Counted from the stretch's first letter, positions 17,307 through 27,020 are shown. The stretch: DNA of 64,000 nucleotides from Mycobacterium kyogaense (GCF_003254575.1 NZ_QJUA01000001.1:186001-250000), one strand, 5' to 3'. Program-made: numbers and translations. The notes: generated from the letters alone by a model not told the origin.

Positions 17307-17777
17307 ATGTCTGACACCAAACCGGCGTGGATGGCCCCGGCCGCGCTCGTCGTCGCCGTGATCGCTCTTGCCCTCGCCGCGTGGGGCCTGTTGCGCTCGT
17401 CGCCGACGGATGGCGCGAACGCCACAGGCGCCCCGTCGAGCGGCGACGCCAAGACCGAGATCTGTCAGGCGTTCACGACCGTGCGCAACGCGGTGTCGTT
17501 GCAGACGAACGCGAATCTGGGCACCGACAAGGTCGCCCGTCAGGCAGTGGCCGCGAATGCCCGGCTCGCCACGCTCGGTGGTGGGGAGTTCCTGCTGTCA
17601 CGGCTGAACTCCGCTGTGCCCGGCGATCTGGCCGACGCGGTCAGGTCGTTCGCCAACGACCTGACCTACATCGGGATGGGTCAGCTCGCCGGTGCTCCCG
17701 GCAACGATCCGGCCCAGACCCAACGGCAGACCAGCGCGCAGGACACTGCCACCAAGATCGACGAGCTGTGCCGGTAG
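17307..17777 (+). CDS. Small anchored Ala-rich protein of unknown function
   Basis: 156 residues: one membrane helix (APAALVVAVIALALAAWGLL, residues about 10-29) and an exported helical domain with two Cys (TEICQAF and DELCR at the C-terminus) that may pair. Similar anchored proteins are common in mycobacteria, but I cannot assign a function. It converges with chsH3 (4-nt gap). Confidence 0.65.
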   Translation: MSDTKPAWMAPAALVVAVIALALAAWGLLRSSPTDGANATGAPSSGDAKTEICQAFTTVRNAVSLQTNANLGTDKVARQAVAANARLATLGGGEFLLSRLNSAVPGDLADAVRSFANDLTYIGMGQLAGAPGNDPAQTQRQTSAQDTATKIDELCR

Positions 17778-17781
17778 AGGA

Positions 17782-18642
17782 TCAGGCCGGCACGAACTCC
17801 ACGCCGGCCAGCGCCACGGCGTCATCGCGCTCCGGCGCCGTGACCACCGCGCGGTAGGCACCGGCGTCCTTCCAGACGCTGACCTTCAGCGTTTCGCCGG
17901 GGAACACGACACCGGCCATCCGCGCGCCGTATGACTTCAGGGCTGCGACATCACCGTCGAGCAGATTGTCGACCAACGCCTTGCAGGTCATGCCGTAGGT
18001 GCACAGCCCGTGCAGGATCGGCCGCGGAAAGCCCGCTGCCGCAGCGAAATCCGGGTCCGAATGCAGCGGATTGCGATCACCGCACATCCGATAGAGCAGC
18101 GCCTGCTGCGGCGATGTGGGAAGCGTCAGTTCGATGTCCGGCGCTCCCTCAGGCGCTGCGGACGATCCGGACGGGCCGCGGTCGCCCCCGAAGCCGCCTT
18201 CACCGCGGGCGAAGATCGATCGCTTCTGCGTCCACAACAGCGTGCCCGCAGTGTCGGTGACCTCGGTCTCCGACCAGATCACCGCGGCCTTGCCCTTGTC
18301 CCAGATCTCGGTGAACCGGGTGACCGCGGTGGCCGTCCCCGACGGCGGGATCGGACCGGGCACGGTCACCGCCTCGCTGGCATGCAGCACCTTGGACAGC
18401 TCGATGTCGATGCCGGGGAACTTCACCGCCGGCGGTTCGGTCATGTGGAAACTCTGCGCGACATTGCCGAAGGTCGGCAGTACCTGCGGCGTGCCGTCGG
18501 TCAGATAGCGCAGCTCGCGCGGGTCCATCGGATCGGCGCCCGCGCCGAGACCGAGATGATAGAGCTGCACATCGCTGCTGCTCCACGAGAATTCGACCGC
18601 AGGGAGTTCCGCGCCGATCGCTTCGTCGAGATTGATGGGCAT
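17782..18642 (-). CDS. chsH3: MaoC-type enoyl-CoA hydratase of steroid side-chain degradation
   Basis: A 286-residue double hot-dog protein; the C-terminal half carries the hydratase-2 motif in the form YRMCGDRNPLHSDPDFAAAAGFPRPILHG with the catalytic Asp/His pair. Length and position next to kstD match Rv3538, named ChsH3, which hydrates an enoyl-CoA in the cholesterol side-chain cycle. The N-terminal half lacks the motif and is structural, as in other steroid MaoC hydratases. ATG at 18642; the kstD stop is 2 nt upstream, so the two genes form one operon under the KstR box at 20329. Confidence 0.85.
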   Translation of the reverse strand: MPINLDEAIGAELPAVEFSWSSSDVQLYHLGLGAGADPMDPRELRYLTDGTPQVLPTFGNVAQSFHMTEPPAVKFPGIDIELSKVLHASEAVTVPGPIPPSGTATAVTRFTEIWDKGKAAVIWSETEVTDTAGTLLWTQKRSIFARGEGGFGGDRGPSGSSAAPEGAPDIELTLPTSPQQALLYRMCGDRNPLHSDPDFAAAAGFPRPILHGLCTYGMTCKALVDNLLDGDVAALKSYGARMAGVVFPGETLKVSVWKDAGAYRAVVTAPERDDAVALAGVEFVPA

Positions 18643-18644
18643 GC

Positions 18645-20327
18645 TTACTCCTTGCCGGCCAGGTGCCGCGCGGCGAGGTATCCGAACGTCATCGCGGGAC
18701 CGATGGTGCCGCCAGGGCCGGGGTAGGTGTGGCCCATCACGGGGGCACTGACGTTACCCGCCGCGTAGAGCCCGTCGATGACCGAGCCGTCGTCGCGCAG
18801 GGCACGCCCATTGGTGTCGGTGACGATGCCGCCCTTGGTGCCCAGATCCCCGGGCACCATCTTGGCGGCGTAGAACGGCGCGTGGCTGATCTCGCCCAGG
18901 TTCGGATTGGGCTTGTTGGTGGGATCGCCGTAGTAGCGGTCATAGGCGCTCTCGCCGCGCTTGAAGTCCTCGTCCACGCCGCTGCGGGCGAACCCGTTGA
19001 AGCGCGCGACGGTTGCGGTCAGGGCGTTGACGGGCAGGCCGGTCTTGGCTGCCAGCTCGTCGAGCGTGTCCGCTTTCACGATCACGCCGGACTCCATCCA
19101 TTTGTTCGGAATCCGTTGTCCGGGTTGCAAACCGGCGAAGATGTAGCGGTCGCGGTACTGCTGGTCGAAGACGAGCCAGGCCGGGATGTTCTCGCCGGGG
19201 CCCTGGCCTTGTCCGTACTGGCCGCCGTACATGTGGTGGCACGCTTCGACGTAGGGCATCGACTCGTTCATGAAGCGCTTGCCGTTCATGTTGACGATGA
19301 TCGAGCCGGGCGAGTTGCGCTCCGACAGCGCGAACCACGGCGCGCCGACCAGCGGAATGGTCGGACCCCACCAGGCATCTTCCATGACGTCCAGCGCGGC
19401 GCCGAGCTTCTCGGCGGCCACTATGCCGTCGCCGGTGTTGGCTGCCGCGCCGACCGTCCACTCGGTGGTGATGGGCGCGCGCTGGTACTTCACCCGCATC
19501 TGCTCGTTGTGCTCGAACCCGCCGCTGCCCAGGATGACTCCTCGGCGGGCCCGGATCAGCGTCGGCTCGGCGCTCTCGGGTTCGGCGGTGTTGCGGACGT
19601 AGATGCCGCGGACGACGCCGTCTTCGACATAGAGGTCGGTCATCGCGGTGTTGAGCTGCACCGGCACCCCGGCTTTCTGCAGGCCGACGCGCAGCGGCGC
19701 GATGAGCGCGCGGCCCATCCCGACGAGGTTCTTGCCGGTCGCCTGCGCCCACATCGTGCGCGCGCCGACCTTGAGGCTGCGCAGCACCCCGCGGGGATGG
19801 CGCTTGAGCTGGTTGAGCCGCATGTAATCCTGCTGCATGACGACGACGTTGAGCGGCACCTTGCCGTACGGCGGCTCCAGGCCGTCCATGTCCGGACCGA
19901 GCTTCTTGGCGTCGAAGGGCTTGGGCTCCACCGACCGGCCGGTCGGCTTCCCGCCCGGTGACTCGGGGTAGTAGTCGGGATATTTCGGCACCCAGCACAG
20001 CTTGAGCGGCGATTGTGCGAGCACGAACGACAGCATCTCCGGACCGCGGTCGAGGTACGTGTCGATCTTCTCGGTCGGCACCACGTCGCCGATGATTGTG
20101 TGCAGGTAGGTGCGCGCGGCGTCGCGGGTGTCGCTGACGCCGTCCCGTTCCAGGATTTCGTTGTTCGGAATCCACACCCCGCCACCCGAGCGTGCGGTCG
20201 AACCACCGTAGTGCGGAGCCTTTTCGACGACTATCGTCGAGAGACCCTGATGAGCGGCCGTGAGGGCGGCGACCATACCCGCGGCGCCACTGCCGACCAC
20301 GACGACGTCATACTCCTGCTCGGTCAT
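18645..20327 (-). CDS. kstD: 3-ketosteroid delta1-dehydrogenase
   Basis: A 560-residue FAD enzyme that introduces the C1-C2 double bond into ring A of 3-ketosteroids, a step in ring opening. It has the Rossmann dinucleotide motif VVVVGSGAAGMVAAL near the N-terminus, YGGSTARSGGGVWIPNN, and the C-terminal GHTYPGPGGTIGPAM, which supplies the active-site Tyr and Gly known from the Rhodococcus enzyme. The ATG at 20327 is chosen: the KstR box begins 1 nt upstream, so the transcript is leaderless or nearly so. First gene of kstD-chsH3, divergent from hsaE. A paralogue lies at 47345. Confidence 0.95.
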   Translation of the reverse strand: MTEQEYDVVVVGSGAAGMVAALTAAHQGLSTIVVEKAPHYGGSTARSGGGVWIPNNEILERDGVSDTRDAARTYLHTIIGDVVPTEKIDTYLDRGPEMLSFVLAQSPLKLCWVPKYPDYYPESPGGKPTGRSVEPKPFDAKKLGPDMDGLEPPYGKVPLNVVVMQQDYMRLNQLKRHPRGVLRSLKVGARTMWAQATGKNLVGMGRALIAPLRVGLQKAGVPVQLNTAMTDLYVEDGVVRGIYVRNTAEPESAEPTLIRARRGVILGSGGFEHNEQMRVKYQRAPITTEWTVGAAANTGDGIVAAEKLGAALDVMEDAWWGPTIPLVGAPWFALSERNSPGSIIVNMNGKRFMNESMPYVEACHHMYGGQYGQGQGPGENIPAWLVFDQQYRDRYIFAGLQPGQRIPNKWMESGVIVKADTLDELAAKTGLPVNALTATVARFNGFARSGVDEDFKRGESAYDRYYGDPTNKPNPNLGEISHAPFYAAKMVPGDLGTKGGIVTDTNGRALRDDGSVIDGLYAAGNVSAPVMGHTYPGPGGTIGPAMTFGYLAARHLAGKE

Positions 20328-20328
20328 G

Positions 20329-20342
20329 TAGAACACGTTATA
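20329..20342. promoter_or_regulatory. KstR operator, kstD/hsaE divergent promoter
   Basis: TAGAACACGTTATA matches TnnAACnnGTTnnA. It abuts the kstD start and lies 54 nt before hsaE, so one repressor site can serve both directions. Confidence 0.85.
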
Positions 20343-20396
20343 GAATTGCCCGGCCGACTAACAACTGTGCCGGTGGAAGAAACGAGGGGAATTCAC

Positions 20397-21182
20397 ATGT
20401 TGCCCGCGCAGGTGCGCGAAAAGCTCGCCGCCGACCTGGCCGAAGCCGAGCGCACGCGTCAGCCCATCTCACCTCTCACCGACGCCCATCCCGACATCGA
20501 CGTCGTCGACGCCTACGAGATCCAGTTGATCAACATCCGGTCCAAGGTGGCCGACGGTGCGCGGGTGATCGGCCACAAGGTGGGGCTGTCCTCGGAGGCC
20601 ATGCAGAAGATGATGAACGTCGACGAGCCCGACTACGGGCATCTGCTCGACGGCATGGAGGTCTTCGAGGATCGGCCCGTCGAATCGGCTCGATTCCTGT
20701 ACCCCCGGGTCGAGGTCGAGGTCGGCTTCATTCTCTCCGACGACCTGCCCGGGGCCGGCTGCACCGAGGACGACGTGCTGGCTGCAACCGCCGCGTTCGC
20801 GCCGGCGATCGAGCTGATCGACACGCGGATCACGAACTGGCAGATCAAGCTGTGCGACACCATCGCCGACAACGCGTCATCGGCGGGGTGGGTACTGGGG
20901 GAGGCGCGGGTCTCGCCCAAGGACATCGACATCCGGGCCATCGATGCGGTGCTGACGAACAACGGCGAGGTGGTCGCCGAAGGACGCAGTGATGCGGTGC
21001 TGGGCAACCCCGTCACCGCGGTGGCGTGGCTTGCTCGCAAGGTCGAGAGCTTCGGCGTCCGACTGAAGGCCGGCGACATCGTGTTGCCGGGGTCGTGCAC
21101 CCGGGCGATCGACGCACCCCCGGGCAGTCACTTCGTCGCAGATTTTTCCGGATTGGGTTCGGTACGACTGGATTTCGAATAG
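20397..21182 (+). CDS. hsaE: 2-hydroxypenta-2,4-dienoate-type hydratase
   Basis: A 261-residue member of the MhpD/hydratase family that adds water to 2-hydroxyhexa-2,4-dienoate, made from steroid ring A after meta-cleavage. The sequence has the family's [14 protein letters not shown] near residue 60, VEVEVGFIL and [12 protein letters not shown]. The ATG at 20397 has GAGGGG at 9 nt; the longer frame to 20013 lies antisense to kstD and is spurious. Followed after 10 nt by hsaG and then hsaF, the same order as Rv3536c-Rv3534c. Confidence 0.95.
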   Translation: MLPAQVREKLAADLAEAERTRQPISPLTDAHPDIDVVDAYEIQLINIRSKVADGARVIGHKVGLSSEAMQKMMNVDEPDYGHLLDGMEVFEDRPVESARFLYPRVEVEVGFILSDDLPGAGCTEDDVLAATAAFAPAIELIDTRITNWQIKLCDTIADNASSAGWVLGEARVSPKDIDIRAIDAVLTNNGEVVAEGRSDAVLGNPVTAVAWLARKVESFGVRLKAGDIVLPGSCTRAIDAPPGSHFVADFSGLGSVRLDFE

Positions 21183-21192
21183 GAGCCTGCTC

Positions 21193-22110
21193 ATGGCAGA
21201 CAAGGCAACCGTGGCGATCGTGGGCTCGGGCAACATCAGTACTGATTTGTTGTACAAGTTGTTGCGGTCGGAGTGGTTGGAGCCGCGGTGGATGATCGGG
21301 ATCGATCCGGCCAGTGAGGGTTTGGCGCGGGCCCGCACGCTCGGTTTGGAAACCTCGCACGAGGGTGTGGACTGGTTGTTGGGTCGTGATGAGTTGCCCG
21401 ACATGGTGTTCGAGGCGACCAGTGCCTATGTGCACCGCGATGCCGCGCCGCGGTATGCCGAGGCCGGTATCCGGGCGATCGATCTGACGCCTGCGGCGGT
21501 GGGGCCGGGGGTGATTCCGCCGGCGAATCTGCGCGAGCACCTGGATGCTCCGAATGTGAACATGGTGACCTGCGGAGGGCAGGCGACCATCCCGATCGTC
21601 TACGCCGTGTCGCGCGTGGTGGGGGTGCCCTATGCCGAGATCGTGGCGTCGGTGTCCTCGGCGTCGGCGGGTCCGGGCACCCGGGCCAACATCGACGAGT
21701 TCACCAAGACCACCAGCGCGGGGGTGTCGAACATCGGGGGTGCGGCGCGGGGTAAGGCGATCATCATCCTGAATCCAGCGGATCCGCCGATGATCATGCG
21801 CGACACCATCTTCTGCGCAATCCCCGAGGACGCCGACCACGACGCGATCACCGCGTCGATCAACGAGGTCGTGGCCGAGGTGCAAACCTATGTGCCCGGT
21901 TACCGGTTGCTCAACGAACCGCAGTTCGACGAGCCGTCGGTGGTCAACGGCGGCACCCATGTGGTCACCACGTTCATCGAGGTCGAGGGTGCCGGGGACT
22001 ACCTGCCGCCGTATGCGGGGAATCTGGACATCATGACCGCTGCGGCGACAAAGGTCGGCGAGGAGATCGCGAAGGAAGTCCTGGCGGCAACCACGGGAGG
22101 TCACGCATGA
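21193..22110 (+). CDS. hsaG: Acylating propionaldehyde/acetaldehyde dehydrogenase
   Basis: 305 residues. The NAD-binding start is [11 protein letters not shown], and the catalytic Cys lies in [14 protein letters not shown]. It oxidises the aldehyde released by HsaF to acyl-CoA (propionyl-CoA in steroid breakdown), in a channelling complex with HsaF. ATG at 21193 after AGGAGCC; its stop overlaps the hsaF ATG (ATGA). Confidence 0.95.
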   Translation: MADKATVAIVGSGNISTDLLYKLLRSEWLEPRWMIGIDPASEGLARARTLGLETSHEGVDWLLGRDELPDMVFEATSAYVHRDAAPRYAEAGIRAIDLTPAAVGPGVIPPANLREHLDAPNVNMVTCGGQATIPIVYAVSRVVGVPYAEIVASVSSASAGPGTRANIDEFTKTTSAGVSNIGGAARGKAIIILNPADPPMIMRDTIFCAIPEDADHDAITASINEVVAEVQTYVPGYRLLNEPQFDEPSVVNGGTHVVTTFIEVEGAGDYLPPYAGNLDIMTAAATKVGEEIAKEVLAATTGGHA

Positions 22111-23156
22111 GCGGCATCTATTTCGACCCGATGTGGGACGTGCGGATGACCGACACGTCGCTGCGCGACGGTAGCCATCACAAGCGCCACCAGTTCACCA
22201 AGGATGAAGTGGGGTCGATCGTCGCGGCCCTGGATGCGGCGGGGGTGCCGGTCATCGAAGTCACCCATGGTGACGGGTTGGGCGGGTCGAGCTTTAACTA
22301 CGGCTTCTCCAAAACCCCGGAGCAGGAACTGATCAAACTGGCCGCCGAGACGGCCAAGGAATCGAAGATCGCGTTCCTGATGCTGCCCGGGGTGGGCACC
22401 AAGGAAGACATCAAAGAGGCGCAGAACAACGGGGGGTCGATCTGCCGGATCGCCACGCACTGCACCGAGGCTGACGTCTCGATCCAGCATTTCGGGCTGG
22501 CCCGTGAACTCGGCTTGGAGACCGTCGGGTTCTTGATGATGAGCCACACCATCAGTCCTGAGAAGCTGGCCAAGCAGGCCCGCATCATGGCCGACGCCGG
22601 TTGCCAGTGCGTCTACGTCGTCGATTCCGCGGGTGCGCTGGTGTTGGAGGGCGTGGCCGACCGGGTGGCGGCGCTGGTCGCCGAACTCGGTGATGACGCC
22701 CAGGTCGGTTTTCACGGGCACGAGAACCTCGGGCTGGGTGTGGCCAACTCGATCGAGGCGGTGCGGGCCGGGGCCAAGCAGATCGACGGGTCCTGCCGCC
22801 GCTTCGGTGCCGGAGCCGGTAACGCGCCGGTGGAGGCGCTGATCGGGGTGTTCGACAAGATCGGGGTCAAGACCGGCATCGATTTCTTCGACATCGCCGA
22901 CGCCGCCGAAGAGGTCGTCGCGCCCGCGATGCCTGCCGAATGCCTGCTGGACCGCAACGCGCTGATCATGGGCTACTCCGGGGTGTATTCGAGCTTCCTC
23001 AAACACGCCATCCGCCAGTCCGAACGCTACGGGGTGCCGGCCCACAAGCTCCTGCACCGGGCCGGACAACGCAAACTCATCGGCGGCCAAGAAGACCAAC
23101 TCATCGACATCGCCCTGGAGATCAAACGCGAAATGGACGCGGCGCCCACCCAGTAG
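22107..23156 (+). CDS. hsaF: 4-hydroxy-2-oxoacid aldolase (HsaF, class II)
   Basis: A 349-residue pyruvate aldolase of the DmpG/BphI family: the [20 protein letters not shown] metal site near residue 13 ([15 protein letters not shown]), two metal His in [10 protein letters not shown], and the C-terminal communication domain that docks HsaG. It splits 4-hydroxy-2-oxohexanoate into pyruvate and propanal. Last gene of the hsaEGF operon. Confidence 0.95.
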   Translation: MSGIYFDPMWDVRMTDTSLRDGSHHKRHQFTKDEVGSIVAALDAAGVPVIEVTHGDGLGGSSFNYGFSKTPEQELIKLAAETAKESKIAFLMLPGVGTKEDIKEAQNNGGSICRIATHCTEADVSIQHFGLARELGLETVGFLMMSHTISPEKLAKQARIMADAGCQCVYVVDSAGALVLEGVADRVAALVAELGDDAQVGFHGHENLGLGVANSIEAVRAGAKQIDGSCRRFGAGAGNAPVEALIGVFDKIGVKTGIDFFDIADAAEEVVAPAMPAECLLDRNALIMGYSGVYSSFLKHAIRQSERYGVPAHKLLHRAGQRKLIGGQEDQLIDIALEIKREMDAAPTQ

Positions 23157-23372
23157 CCCCACCGAACGCACGCTTTGTGACACGGAACGCGAGGCGGCTC
23201 GTCAGAAACCGTGCACTCGCGATTTTTTTGACCGCCCACACCTTGAGTGTGACCTGCGCAGACGACGGGGATCGTGAGCTGGGTCCCTAGCCGCCGGTGT
23301 TTGGCATGTGGGGCTGCCGGCTAGCCATTGGGCTGCGACCGTTTGATCGCAAACCCAAAGGAGTGATTCTTC

Positions 23373-23858
23373 GTGACTTCCGCTAACACCGTTCGCCGTG
23401 GACTGTTCGGCACGTTCGCCGGCGGCCTGCTCGCCTTCGGATCGGCGGCGATCATCGCCCCAGTGGCCAGTGCGCAGCCTGCGCCCGGGCCGGCGCAGGA
23501 CTGCACCGCCAGCACCGTGGCCGGCACCGTCAGCACAGCGGCCGCCTCCGAGGGCGCCTTCTTGACGGCCAACCCGCAAGCCGACGAAGCGCTGACTCAG
23601 ATCGCGGCGGAGCCGCAGCCGCAGGCCAACCAGGCGTACATGGCCTACTTCGCCGAGAACCCGCAGGTCCAGGATCAGCTCAGGGCGATCCACGAGCCAG
23701 TGAGTGCACTGTCGGACCGTTGCGGTGTGAAGCTGGCGCCGACACCAGTGGCGCAGGCCGTCTGGAGTGCGTCAGAGCAGGCTCCCGAGGTGCCGGTGAC
23801 ACCGGCTCCGGAGGCCGAGGCTGGTATGCCGGCCGCTCCCGAGATGCCGACCACCTGA
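23373..23858 (+). CDS. Haemophore-like secreted protein (Rv0203-type)
   Basis: 161 residues with a clear Sec signal peptide ending IAPVASAQP near residue 33. The mature part holds DCTASTVAGTVSTAAASEGAF, YMAYFAENPQVQDQLRAI and SDRCGV, the pattern of the mycobacterial haemophore-like family (a four-helix protein with one disulfide). Rv0203 carries haem outside the cell; whether this member binds haem is not shown. The tail after residue 125 is Pro/Glu-rich. GTG at 23373 with AAAGGAG at 9 nt. Confidence 0.75.
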   Translation: MTSANTVRRGLFGTFAGGLLAFGSAAIIAPVASAQPAPGPAQDCTASTVAGTVSTAAASEGAFLTANPQADEALTQIAAEPQPQANQAYMAYFAENPQVQDQLRAIHEPVSALSDRCGVKLAPTPVAQAVWSASEQAPEVPVTPAPEAEAGMPAAPEMPTT

Positions 23859-23877
23859 TCGACCTCCAGACCCCGTT

Positions 23878-23912
23878 ACTCACCGTGCCCACACCCAGTG
23901 GGCACGGTGAGT
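23878..23912 (+). terminator. Strong hairpin terminator
   Basis: A perfect 15-bp inverted repeat (left arm ACTCACCGTGCCCAC, loop ACCCA) 20 nt after the haemophore-like stop. No T tract follows. It separates that gene from recQ-like. Confidence 0.85.
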
Positions 23913-23952
23913 GCATTTCGGGCTTGTCGCACGCATTCGGCACGATGGGGCC

Positions 23953-26040
23953 ATGGTGACCCGGGACCCGAGCCGAGCAGATGCGCAGAAGATCCTCGAG
24001 CAGTTGGCCGGGCCGGATGCCCGCCTGCGTGATGACCAATGGACGGCGATCGAGGCGCTCGTGGTGCATCGGCGCCGCGCGTTGGTGGTGCAGCGCACCG
24101 GGTGGGGGAAATCGGCGGTCTACTTCATCGCAGCCACTCTGCTCCGTCGCAACGGTCACGGGGCCACCGTGATCGTGTCGCCGCTGCTCGCGCTGATGCG
24201 CAACCAGGTCGCGTCGGCGGAGAAGGCCGGCGTGCGCGCCGCGACCATCAACTCGAGCAACATGACCGACTGGGGCGGCGTTCATGCCCGAGTCCGCGAG
24301 GGCGACCTCGACGTCCTGCTCGTCAGCCCCGAGCGACTGAACAATCCCGACTTCCGCGACTCCGTGCTGCCGGAGCTCGCGCGCGACGCCGGTCTCGTCG
24401 TCGTGGACGAGGCGCACTGCGTCTCGGACTGGGGCCACGACTTCCGGCCCGACTATCGCCGCATCCGCACCCTTCTCGCCGACCTCGGCGCTGACGTCCC
24501 CGTGCTCGCGACCACTGCCACCGCCAACGACCGAGTGGTCGCCGACGTCGCCGCTCAGCTCGGAGTCGGCGGTCGCGACACGCTGGTGCTGCGAGGTGGT
24601 CTGGACCGCGAGTCTCTACGCCTGTCGGTCGTCACTGCCGGCAATCCCGCGCAGCGCGCCGCCTGGCTGGCCGCCCACCTCGGCGAACTGCCCGGCTCGG
24701 GCATCGTCTACACGCTGACCGTGGCCCAGGCTCACGACGTCGCCGCGCTGCTGCGCGAGCGCGGCTATCCGGTGGCGGCCTACACCGGCTCCACCGAAGC
24801 CGCCGAACGCGAGCAACTCGAGGCCGACCTCCTCGGCAACCGCGTCAAGGCGCTGATCGCCACGTCCGCGTTGGGCATGGGGTTCGACAAACCAGACCTC
24901 GGTTTCGTGGTCCACCTGGGGGCGCCATCCTCGCCGATCGCCTACTACCAGCAGGTCGGCCGCGCCGGGCGTGCGACCGAGCGAGCCGAGGTGATCCTGC
25001 TGCCCGGCCACGAGGACGCCGACATCTGGCGCTACTTCGGATCGCTGGCGTTTCCGCCGGAACAGTTGGTGCGCAAGGTGATTCGCGAGCTGGACGGGGA
25101 CCGTCCGCTGTCGACCGCGGCGCTGGAGCCGCTGGTCGACCTGAACCGCTCCCGGCTGGAGATGGTGCTCAAGGTTCTCGACGTCGACGGCGCCGTTCGC
25201 AGGGTCAAAGGCGGCTGGATCGGCACCGGGGAGCCGTGGGAGTACGACGAACAGCGGTACCGAACGTTGGATGAGGCGCGCCGCCGCGAACAGCAGGCCA
25301 TGCTCGACTACCAGAAGACCCCACGCTGCCGGATGGCGTTCCTCCGCGCCCAACTCGACGATCCGACGCTCAACCCCGACGAACGCTGCGGCCGGTGTGA
25401 CAACTGTCCCGGCGAGCGCGTCAGCGGCGACGTCGCGGCCTCAGATGCCGAGCAGACCCGCGCCGCACTGATGCGACCCGGGGTGGAGCTGGCGCCGCGC
25501 AAGCAGTGGCCGACCGGTCTCGCCAAGCTGGGCATCGAACTGTCGGGCCGGATCACCGACGGACCGTCGCCCGGCCGCGTAGTCGGACGGCTCACCGATC
25601 TCGGCTGGGGCGCACGCCTGCGTGCGCTGCTCGACGGGCCCGACGCCAAGGTTCCCGACGACGTGGTGAACGCTGCCGTGAAGGTGCTCGCGGCATGGGA
25701 CTGGCAGGTCCGTCCGACGGCGGTAATGGCGCTCGACTCGGCCACCCACCCGCAGCTGATCGGCTCCCTGCGGGTGCGGCTGGCGGAGCTGGGCCGGCTC
25801 ACCGATCTCGGCACCCTGACCTACGCCCCCGGTCACCGACCCACGGGCGCCGCGAACTCGGCCTACCGGGTCGCGGCCCTGCACGGCGCATGGACGCCGC
25901 CCGACACGGTGCCCGACGGTCCGGTGTTGCTGGTCGACGATCGCACCGACAGCGGCTGGACCATGACGATGGCCGCGCGCGTAGTCCGGGCGGCAGGCGC
26001 AACGGACGTGCTGCCGTTCGCGCTCGCCGCGACGTCCTAG
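23953..26040 (+). CDS. RecQ-family DNA helicase with C-terminal phosphoribosyltransferase-like domain
   Basis: 695 residues from the ATG at 23953. Helicase core: Q-motif region LRDDQWTAIEALV, Walker A RTGWGKS, Walker B DEAHCVSDWGHDFRPDY (RecQ-type DEAH plus aromatic loop), motif V/VI in LGMGFDKPDLGFVVHL and YYQQVGRAGRA. A zinc-binding region follows: the first Cys in PRCRMAF, then CGRCDNC. Instead of a standard HRDC domain the last 120 residues end in VLLVDDRTDSGWTMT, a PRPP-loop signature of type I phosphoribosyltransferases such as ComFC. It unwinds 3'-5' DNA; the added domain's role is unknown. The stop shares a CTAG with the convergent IclR gene. Not related to steroid metabolism as far as can be seen. 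Confidence 0.85.
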   Translation: MVTRDPSRADAQKILEQLAGPDARLRDDQWTAIEALVVHRRRALVVQRTGWGKSAVYFIAATLLRRNGHGATVIVSPLLALMRNQVASAEKAGVRAATINSSNMTDWGGVHARVREGDLDVLLVSPERLNNPDFRDSVLPELARDAGLVVVDEAHCVSDWGHDFRPDYRRIRTLLADLGADVPVLATTATANDRVVADVAAQLGVGGRDTLVLRGGLDRESLRLSVVTAGNPAQRAAWLAAHLGELPGSGIVYTLTVAQAHDVAALLRERGYPVAAYTGSTEAAEREQLEADLLGNRVKALIATSALGMGFDKPDLGFVVHLGAPSSPIAYYQQVGRAGRATERAEVILLPGHEDADIWRYFGSLAFPPEQLVRKVIRELDGDRPLSTAALEPLVDLNRSRLEMVLKVLDVDGAVRRVKGGWIGTGEPWEYDEQRYRTLDEARRREQQAMLDYQKTPRCRMAFLRAQLDDPTLNPDERCGRCDNCPGERVSGDVAASDAEQTRAALMRPGVELAPRKQWPTGLAKLGIELSGRITDGPSPGRVVGRLTDLGWGARLRALLDGPDAKVPDDVVNAAVKVLAAWDWQVRPTAVMALDSATHPQLIGSLRVRLAELGRLTDLGTLTYAPGHRPTGAANSAYRVAALHGAWTPPDTVPDGPVLLVDDRTDSGWTMTMAARVVRAAGATDVLPFALAATS

Positions 26041-26960
26041 GCCCGGGGACGCACCCCGCCGAGCTGGGCGGTGACCGCGTCCGCGGCGGCGACCACCGCG
26101 CGGGCCCGCTCGTCGATGTCACGTTCGCTCAGCGCCGTGCCGATGTGCATCGAGGCCACCATGGCCTGGCGCTGATGCTGGTCGAACACCGGGGCGGAGA
26201 TCACGCTGATGTCGTGCCGCATGCCGGCCGGGCGGTCCTCGCGCAAAGACACCCGCTCGCCGATGTCGGACACCAGCTCGCCGAGCAGTGCACGCAGTTC
26301 GTCGGGCAGCGTGGCCGACATACCGGCCATCAGCGCGTACAGGCGGCGACCGGCCGGGGTCTGGCGTTCCACGAGATAGCCGTCGGCCCGGCAGGCGGTG
26401 ATCACTCGGTGTAGCCGCTGGGTGTCGGTGCGCAGCGGGATCGTCGGCTCCTTGGCCAGCCACGCCTGTGCAGCGTGGTCGTCCCACAACACGAACATCA
26501 GACCGACCGGTGGCGCGAACGGGTAACTCTGGCCCACCTCGACGCCCGGATGCGCACCGGGCGAGCTGACGAGATCCAGCACGGTGATGCGGTCGTCGAC
26601 AACTGCCGACAGAGCGGCGGTCACACCGAATCTGGTGGAGAGCCGGCGCAGCTCGTCGCGCGCGGCGGGGCTGATGCGCATCGCCTCTTGGGCCCGGTGG
26701 CCGAGCGTGATCAGAGAAGGGCCCAGCCGGTAGGTCTTGTCGGCGTGATCGCGTATGAGATAGCCCGCTTCGGCAAGTGAGGTGACGATGCCCAGGCAGG
26801 TGGGCTTGCTGAGGCCGACCCGGCGCGCCAATTCGGAAACGCCGAAGCGTTCCGTCGGCCGCCCACCCAGGAAGTCGAGGATCGCGACGACCCGGTCGGT
26901 CGGCGGCGAAACGCGACGAGCGGTCGGCGGCACCTCGCTACGGTACACACGCCGGTACAC
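26037..26960 (-). CDS. IclR-family transcriptional regulator
   Basis: About 307 residues. N-terminal winged helix (TDRVVAILDFLGGRP, FGVSELARRVGLSKPTCLGIVTSLAEAGYLIRD) and C-terminal IclR effector domain (LRRLSTRFGVTAALSAVVDD, MRHDISVISAPVFDQ). Start is uncertain between GTG codons at 26960, 26948 and 26933. It is divergent from the Rv3531c-like operon with a KstR box between, so it may be KstR-controlled and may itself sense a steroid-derived acid or CoA ester. IclR at this place is not part of the M. tuberculosis layout I know. A much longer frame continuing to 28064 is antisense to the next gene and spurious. Confidence 0.85.
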   Translation of the reverse strand: MYRRVYRSEVPPTARRVSPPTDRVVAILDFLGGRPTERFGVSELARRVGLSKPTCLGIVTSLAEAGYLIRDHADKTYRLGPSLITLGHRAQEAMRISPAARDELRRLSTRFGVTAALSAVVDDRITVLDLVSSPGAHPGVEVGQSYPFAPPVGLMFVLWDDHAAQAWLAKEPTIPLRTDTQRLHRVITACRADGYLVERQTPAGRRLYALMAGMSATLPDELRALLGELVSDIGERVSLREDRPAGMRHDISVISAPVFDQHQRQAMVASMHIGTALSERDIDERARAVVAAADAVTAQLGGVRPRA

Positions 26961-26995
26961 ATATGGAACGTTGCGGTCGACATATTGACTCCCGC

Positions 26996-27009
26996 TAGAA
27001 CGCGTTCTA
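26996..27009. promoter_or_regulatory. KstR operator, IclR / Rv3531c-like promoter
   Basis: TAGAACGCGTTCTA, a perfect palindrome that fits TnnAACnnGTTnnA, extended by C and G to 16 bp. Its final TA opens TAGTTT, a plausible -10 that ends 7 nt before the GTG at 27021. Confidence 0.9.
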
Positions 27010-27020
27010 GTTTCGATGTC

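Noticed and set aside
18663..19961. 432-codon plus-strand frame
   Set aside because: Antisense to kstD; no start signal and no recognisable fold.
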